Shown here one piece after another: positions 5,898-7,983 of a stretch of 7,983 nucleotides of DNA. Made by a program: the position numbers and the translations under genes. Numbering within the stretch: position 1 is the first letter of the stretch; each line of letters starts with the position of its first letter. The notes under the pieces are model-generated. The model was not told where the DNA came from, ran no database searches, and worked only from the letters and a program-made list of their open reading frames with translations. Origin of the DNA: Dysgonamonadaceae bacterium (GTDB lineage: Bacteria; Bacteroidota; Bacteroidia; Bacteroidales; Azobacteroidaceae); assembly GCA_031260235.1 (NCBI GenBank), contig JAIRKG010000153.1:1-7983 (forward strand), given 5' to 3'.

Positions 5898-6779
5898 TCA
5901 GGGATTTGTTAATTTAAAAATCCTGCCGTATCTTTGCAGGCGTTTAGGAACTGTTAGCTCAGTTGGTTCAGAGCGCTGCCTTGACAGGGCAGAGGTCGCC
6001 GGTTCGAACCCGGCACAGTTCACTTCCTTAAAAATCCCAAACACAGAAGACCCGGATCCCGACATACTTGCGTAAATAGCGCCCTCGTCGTATAACGCTT
6101 GTTTCATATTGCCGACGACAGGATAACGGGCGAATATTCCTTCTTCAAAATCGTTAACGATGTGATTCCTCCATTCTTCGATTGGTAAATCGGCTATTTC
6201 GGTCAACCGGAAAGCAGGTTTCCGAGGTTTAACGTCGGCGTATGCTTCTTTGGTTGAGATATGGACGCCGGGTTTTCCCACTACTAAACAATATCCTTTC
6301 AGAGAAATGTTTACAGAGGTGAAAATATCTCCTGTGCCTTCGGCAAATACGGGGTTGTTACGGATAAAAAACGGACAGTCGGCGCCAAGTTGCCGGGCAT
6401 AATTTTCCAATTGTTCGACAGAAAGGCCTAATCCGGCGAAATCGTTGAGAAGTTTTAGCATAAATGCGGCATCGGACGATCCGCCGCCCAAGCCGGCTTC
6501 GGGAAAAATCTGTTTATGCAGATAAATATCTGTTTTGGGCATATTAAAATCTTTTTCCAGCAGGCGAAAGGCTTTCATCACCAGATTATCGCAGGAATTT
6601 CCGTCAATAGACATGCCGGTTTGCAAAAATGAAGTCCCGTTTGCGCCGGCCGGAACGATTTCCAGAACATCGCAAAAAGGAACCGGATAAAAAACCGTTT
6701 CTATATTGTGATATCCGTCAGACCTCTTGGAAACGACGTGGAGACCGAGATTTATTTTCGCGTTTGGGAAGCAAATCAT
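5898..6779 (-). CDS. ispE: 4-diphosphocytidyl-2-C-methyl-D-erythritol kinase IspE
   Basis: Cytoplasmic GHMP kinase that phosphorylates the 2-hydroxyl of CDP-ME with ATP in the methylerythritol phosphate route to isoprenoids. Visible motifs are NAKINLGL (6-13, K8), the ATP-binding loop EAGLGGGSSDAA (94-105), the catalytic aspartate in LGADCPFF (D134) and the third GHMP motif MSGSGSSVFG (239-248). The kinase body ends near residue 250. From residue 253 the frame is antisense to the tRNA-Val gene (residues 253-278, VNCAGFEPATS and onward), and residues 279-293 are antisense to the tRNA leader and promoter. The natural C-terminus of about 20 residues therefore seems to be replaced by a tRNA-antisense tail; total length is 293. 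All catalytic motifs are intact, so an active enzyme is plausible. The start ATG (6779) is 67 bp from the tRNA-Arg gene on the same strand, with a weak promoter candidate between them. The stop (5900-5898) is 3 bases before the next gene. Confidence 0.93.
   Translation of the reverse strand: MICFPNAKINLGLHVVSKRSDGYHNIETVFYPVPFCDVLEIVPAGANGTSFLQTGMSIDGNSCDNLVMKAFRLLEKDFNMPKTDIYLHKQIFPEAGLGGGSSDAAFMLKLLNDFAGLGLSVEQLENYARQLGADCPFFIRNNPVFAEGTGDIFTSVNISLKGYCLVVGKPGVHISTKEAYADVKPRKPAFRLTEIADLPIEEWRNHIVNDFEEGIFARYPVVGNMKQALYDEGAIYASMSGSGSSVFGIFKEVNCAGFEPATSALSRQRSEPTELTVPKRLQRYGRIFKLTNP
5905..5936 (+). promoter_or_regulatory. tRNA-Val promoter, inside the antisense ispE frame
   Basis: TATCTTTG (5929-5936) matches the TAnnTTTG -7 box exactly. 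TTTG at 5905-5908 gives a -33 box with a 20-bp spacer. The predicted start near 5942 leaves a leader of about 6 bases before the tRNA at 5948. The element overlaps the last ispE codons on the other strand. Confidence 0.75.
5948..6022 (+). tRNA. tRNA-Val (anticodon GAC)
   Basis: A full cloverleaf can be folded by eye. The acceptor stem is GAACTGT (5948-5954) with ACAGTTC (6015-6021) and discriminator A at 6022. The D stem is GCTC/GAGC (5957-5960, 5971-5974). The anticodon stem is CTGCC/GGCAG (5976-5980, 5988-5992) with loop TTGACAG, giving anticodon GAC (5983-5985), which reads Val GUC and GUU. The T stem is GCCGG/CCGGC with loop TTCGAAC (6003-6009). No CCA is encoded. It is on the plus strand, entirely within the 3' end of the minus-strand ispE frame. 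No terminator is seen behind it, so its primary transcript may run antisense into ispE. Confidence 0.96.
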
Positions 6780-6796
6780 GTTTTTTGCATTTTAGG

Positions 6797-6804
6797 CAAG
6801 GTTA
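6797..6804 (-). promoter_or_regulatory. Possible weak ispE promoter (-7 box only)
   Basis: On the minus strand TAACCTTG (6804-6797) fits TAnnTTTG with one mismatch, but no good -33 box lies at the right distance. It would give a leader of about 11 bases before the ispE ATG at 6779. Read-through from the tRNA-Arg promoter is an equally plausible source of ispE transcripts, as no terminator separates the two. Confidence 0.25.
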
Positions 6805-6845
6805 CAATTAATAAATAAATGGGTAAATTACAATATCTATTTGGG

Positions 6846-6918
6846 TGACCCCGACAGGATTCAAACCTGTGACCTACAGAACCGGAATCTGTCATTCTAT
6901 TCACTAAACTACGGGGCC
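6846..6918 (-). tRNA. tRNA-Arg (anticodon CCG)
   Basis: Read on the minus strand, the acceptor stem is GGCCCCG with CGGGGTC (one G-U pair) and discriminator A (6846). The D stem GTTT/GAAT has two G-U pairs. The anticodon stem is ACAGA/TCTGT with loop TTCCGGT, giving anticodon CCG, which reads the Arg codon CGG. The T stem is ACAGG/CCTGT with loop TTTGAAT. No CCA is encoded. The 73-base gene has a strong Bacteroidota-type promoter of its own and lies 66 bases upstream of ispE on the same strand. Confidence 0.95.
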
Positions 6919-6930
6919 GTTTTTGCAGCG

Positions 6931-6961
6931 CAAAGGTATCTCAAAATTTTTGCATCTCAAA
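6931..6961 (-). promoter_or_regulatory. tRNA-Arg promoter
   Basis: On the minus strand TTTG (6961-6958), a 19-bp spacer and TACCTTTG (6938-6931) fit the Bacteroidota vegetative promoter consensus at ideal spacing. The predicted start near 6924 leaves about 6 bases before the tRNA 5' end at 6918. It is interleaved with the pepE promoter on the other strand. Confidence 0.8.
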
Positions 6962-6965
6962 ATTT
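6938..6965. repeat. 12-bp direct repeat in the divergent promoter region
   Basis: ATCTCAAAATTT occurs at 6938-6949 and again at 6954-6965, with a 16-bp period. The two copies cover the spacer and -33 region of the tRNA-Arg promoter and the -33 region of the pepE promoter. They may be a duplicated promoter half or a pair of binding sites; the sequence alone does not decide. Confidence 0.6.
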
Positions 6966-6978
6966 ATGCCTATCTTGC
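6949..6978 (+). promoter_or_regulatory. Probable pepE promoter
   Basis: TTTG (6949-6952), an 18-bp spacer and TATCTTGC (6971-6978) resemble the Bacteroidota promoter, with the -7 box one T short of TAnnTTTG. The predicted start near 6984 gives a leader of about 19 bases before the pepE ATG at 7003. The leader is A/T-rich without a Shine-Dalgarno sequence. Confidence 0.5.
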
Positions 6979-7002
6979 ACATCGAAATAATAAAATATCA
7001 TT

Positions 7003-7716
7003 ATGAAACTATTACTTTTAAGCAATTCCACCAATGCAGGCGAACCGTATTTGTTCTGGGCAAAAAGGGAAATACAGGCTTTCCTCGAAAAAGAACCGGC
7101 AATAGCCTTGTTTATTCCCTATGCTGCAATCACTTTCAGTTATGATGAATATGAAGCGAAAGTAAAAAACATATTTTCTGCTTTCGGACGTCACGTGACA
7201 AGTATTCATCGTGCCGAAGACCCTGTCCGCGCAGTGGAAGATGCGGAAATTATCGTTATCGGCGGCGGAAACACCTGGCATTTGGTGCGGAAAATGCATG
7301 ATTTGGGATTGATGGATCCCATTCGCAGGAAAGTGTTGAGAGGAACGCCTTACATCAGCTGGAGCGCAGGAGCGAATGTCGCTTGTCCTACTTTAATGAC
7401 TACCAATGATATGCCGATTATTGATCCGCACGGATTTGATACCTTAAATTTAATCCCTTTCCAGATTAACCCTCATTACATGGACGTACATCCCGTCGGA
7501 TTCGGTGGCGAAACACGGGAAGTCCGTATCAAAGAATTTATTGAAATCAACCCTGATGTTTATGTTGTGGGCTTGCGTGAATCTACTTTATTGAAACTGG
7601 TAAACGGCAAGCTGCAACTGGTTGGTTCGAGATCGGTACGGATTTTCAAAAAAGGCGAAACGCCAAAAAATTTGCAGGTTACGGACGATTTGTCGTTTTT
7701 GCTGGCTCAAAAATGA
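7003..7716 (+). CDS. pepE: Dipeptidase E (alpha-aspartyl dipeptidase, family S51)
   Basis: Cytoplasmic serine peptidase that cleaves dipeptides with N-terminal aspartate. The 237 residues cover the whole family length (Salmonella PepE is about 229). The nucleophile lies in ISWSAGANVACP (S121). TTNDMP (D136) and INPHYMDVHP (H158) supply the other triad residues, equivalent to Ser120, Asp135 and His157 of the Salmonella enzyme. The glycine-rich segment IIVIGGGNTWHL (83-94) is the usual strand-turn before the active-site region, and GGETRE (168-173) is also conserved in the family. No signal peptide or membrane segment is present. The start ATG follows an A/T-rich leader from its own promoter. 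The gene is monocistronic: it diverges from tRNA-Arg and ends 42 bp before a strong terminator. The N-terminus is complete (MKLLLLSNST), and no truncation or frameshift is seen. Confidence 0.95.
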   Translation: MKLLLLSNSTNAGEPYLFWAKREIQAFLEKEPAIALFIPYAAITFSYDEYEAKVKNIFSAFGRHVTSIHRAEDPVRAVEDAEIIVIGGGNTWHLVRKMHDLGLMDPIRRKVLRGTPYISWSAGANVACPTLMTTNDMPIIDPHGFDTLNLIPFQINPHYMDVHPVGFGGETREVRIKEFIEINPDVYVVGLRESTLLKLVNGKLQLVGSRSVRIFKKGETPKNLQVTDDLSFLLAQK

Positions 7717-7758
7717 AAATCCTCGTTATCGCCGCCCCACCGCTCCTTTATTAAGAAT

Positions 7759-7799
7759 TAATCCTGCGGGGGAAGTCTCTCCCCCGCAGGATTATTTTT
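7759..7799 (+). terminator. Strong intrinsic terminator of pepE
   Basis: A perfect 15-bp stem, TAATCCTGCGGGGGA (7759-7773) with its complement at 7780-7794, has a 6-base loop (AGTCTC) and is followed by five T (7795-7799). It lies 42 bp after the pepE stop. Its 3' arm and tail are close to those of the hairpin after sppA (912-947), so it belongs to a repeated element. It could also stop leftward transcription from the IS side. Confidence 0.85.
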
Positions 7800-7811
7800 A
7801 ATGAGTTTTCT

Positions 7812-7841
7812 CTGGATTGCTTCGGGCTGCGCCCTCGCAAT
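7812..7841 (+). repeat. REP-like palindrome, copy C, cut by the IS boundary
   Basis: CTGGATTGCTTCGG (7812-7825) is identical to 823-836 in copy B. The palindrome has outer arms ATTGC (7816-7820) and GCAAT (7837-7841) and inner stem GGGC (7824-7827) with GCCC (7831-7834), loop TGC. In copy B, GACGGG follows GCAAT. Here the match ends exactly at 7841 and the IS end begins. Confidence 0.75.
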
Positions 7842-7983
7842 AGACTTGTATCGAAACTCATTTCAACACTCTATTTTCATAGTTTACTATTCCACAAATC
7901 AAGTTGTATCTTAACCCAAATCTTTTTCGTCTGTTACGATATCGCTCGCGTGCTATACCAAACCTTTTTGTTCTGCCGATGAT
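7842..7983 (-). mobile_element. IS5-like insertion sequence, one end (partial)
   Basis: From 7842 the sequence no longer follows the repeat pattern, and it contains the 3' end of a transposase gene. AGACTTGTATCGAAACTC (7842-7859) is the likely terminal inverted repeat of the element, since it lies between the break in the repeat and the transposase stop. The other end is outside the window, so inverted repeats and target duplication cannot be confirmed. Confidence 0.5.
7858..7983 (-). CDS. Transposase, IS5-like DDE family, C-terminal fragment
   Basis: The minus-strand frame entering from the right edge gives 41 residues and a TGA at 7860-7858. It contains RERYRNRRKRFGLRYNLI followed by CGIVNYE. 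The pattern of Arg/Lys-rich YRNRRKRFGLR followed by NLI-x-GI-x-N is characteristic of the C-terminus of IS5-superfamily DDE transposases. In this family the catalytic glutamate lies upstream of such a tail, outside the window. Only the end is visible, so whether the gene is intact is unknown. It faces pepE tail to tail, with the pepE terminator and a REP-like palindrome between them. The family call rests on recognition of this motif only. Confidence 0.65.
   Translation of the reverse strand: MIGRTKRFGIARERYRNRRKRFGLRYNLICGIVNYENRVLK

Overview
The window looks like a chromosomal segment of a Bacteroidota bacterium, most likely Bacteroidales. Two tRNA genes and one protein gene are preceded by the TTTG-N18..20-TAnnTTTG promoter type of that phylum. 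Start codons have A/T-rich leaders and no Shine-Dalgarno sequence, and the proteins (67K-type SppA, EttA-type ABC-F, a DUF7033-like deacetylase-fold protein, IspE, PepE) read as Bacteroidales versions.

Left part (1-932): a gene-poor, repeat-rich stretch. A leftward promoter at 65-97 seems to serve a gene that starts at the left edge. A decayed, frameshifted gene remnant (264-679, minus) lies between a bidirectional terminator (203-230) and a block of GC-rich palindromic repeats (687-930).

Centre (933-6779): four minus-strand genes in the order ispE -> DUF7033-like gene -> ettA -> sppA, with gaps of 3, 57 and 69 bp, probably transcribed together. They combine isoprenoid precursor synthesis, a probable carbohydrate-active enzyme, a translation factor and a membrane peptidase, so this is housekeeping rather than one pathway. 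A tRNA-Val(GAC) gene on the plus strand lies inside the 3' end of the ispE frame: the last 41 IspE codons are antisense to the tRNA and to its promoter.

Right part (6780-7983): tRNA-Arg(CCG) (minus) and pepE (plus) diverge from interleaved promoters that carry a 12-bp direct repeat. pepE ends at a strong 15-bp stem terminator related in sequence to the region after sppA. A REP-like palindrome follows, and directly against it is the C-terminal end of an IS5-like transposase that runs off the right edge.

I see no CRISPR array, phage, secretion or defence system. The unusual points are the ispE/tRNA overlap, the small family of covarying palindromes with an IS abutting one copy, and the apparent contribution of a repeat to the SppA C-terminus.
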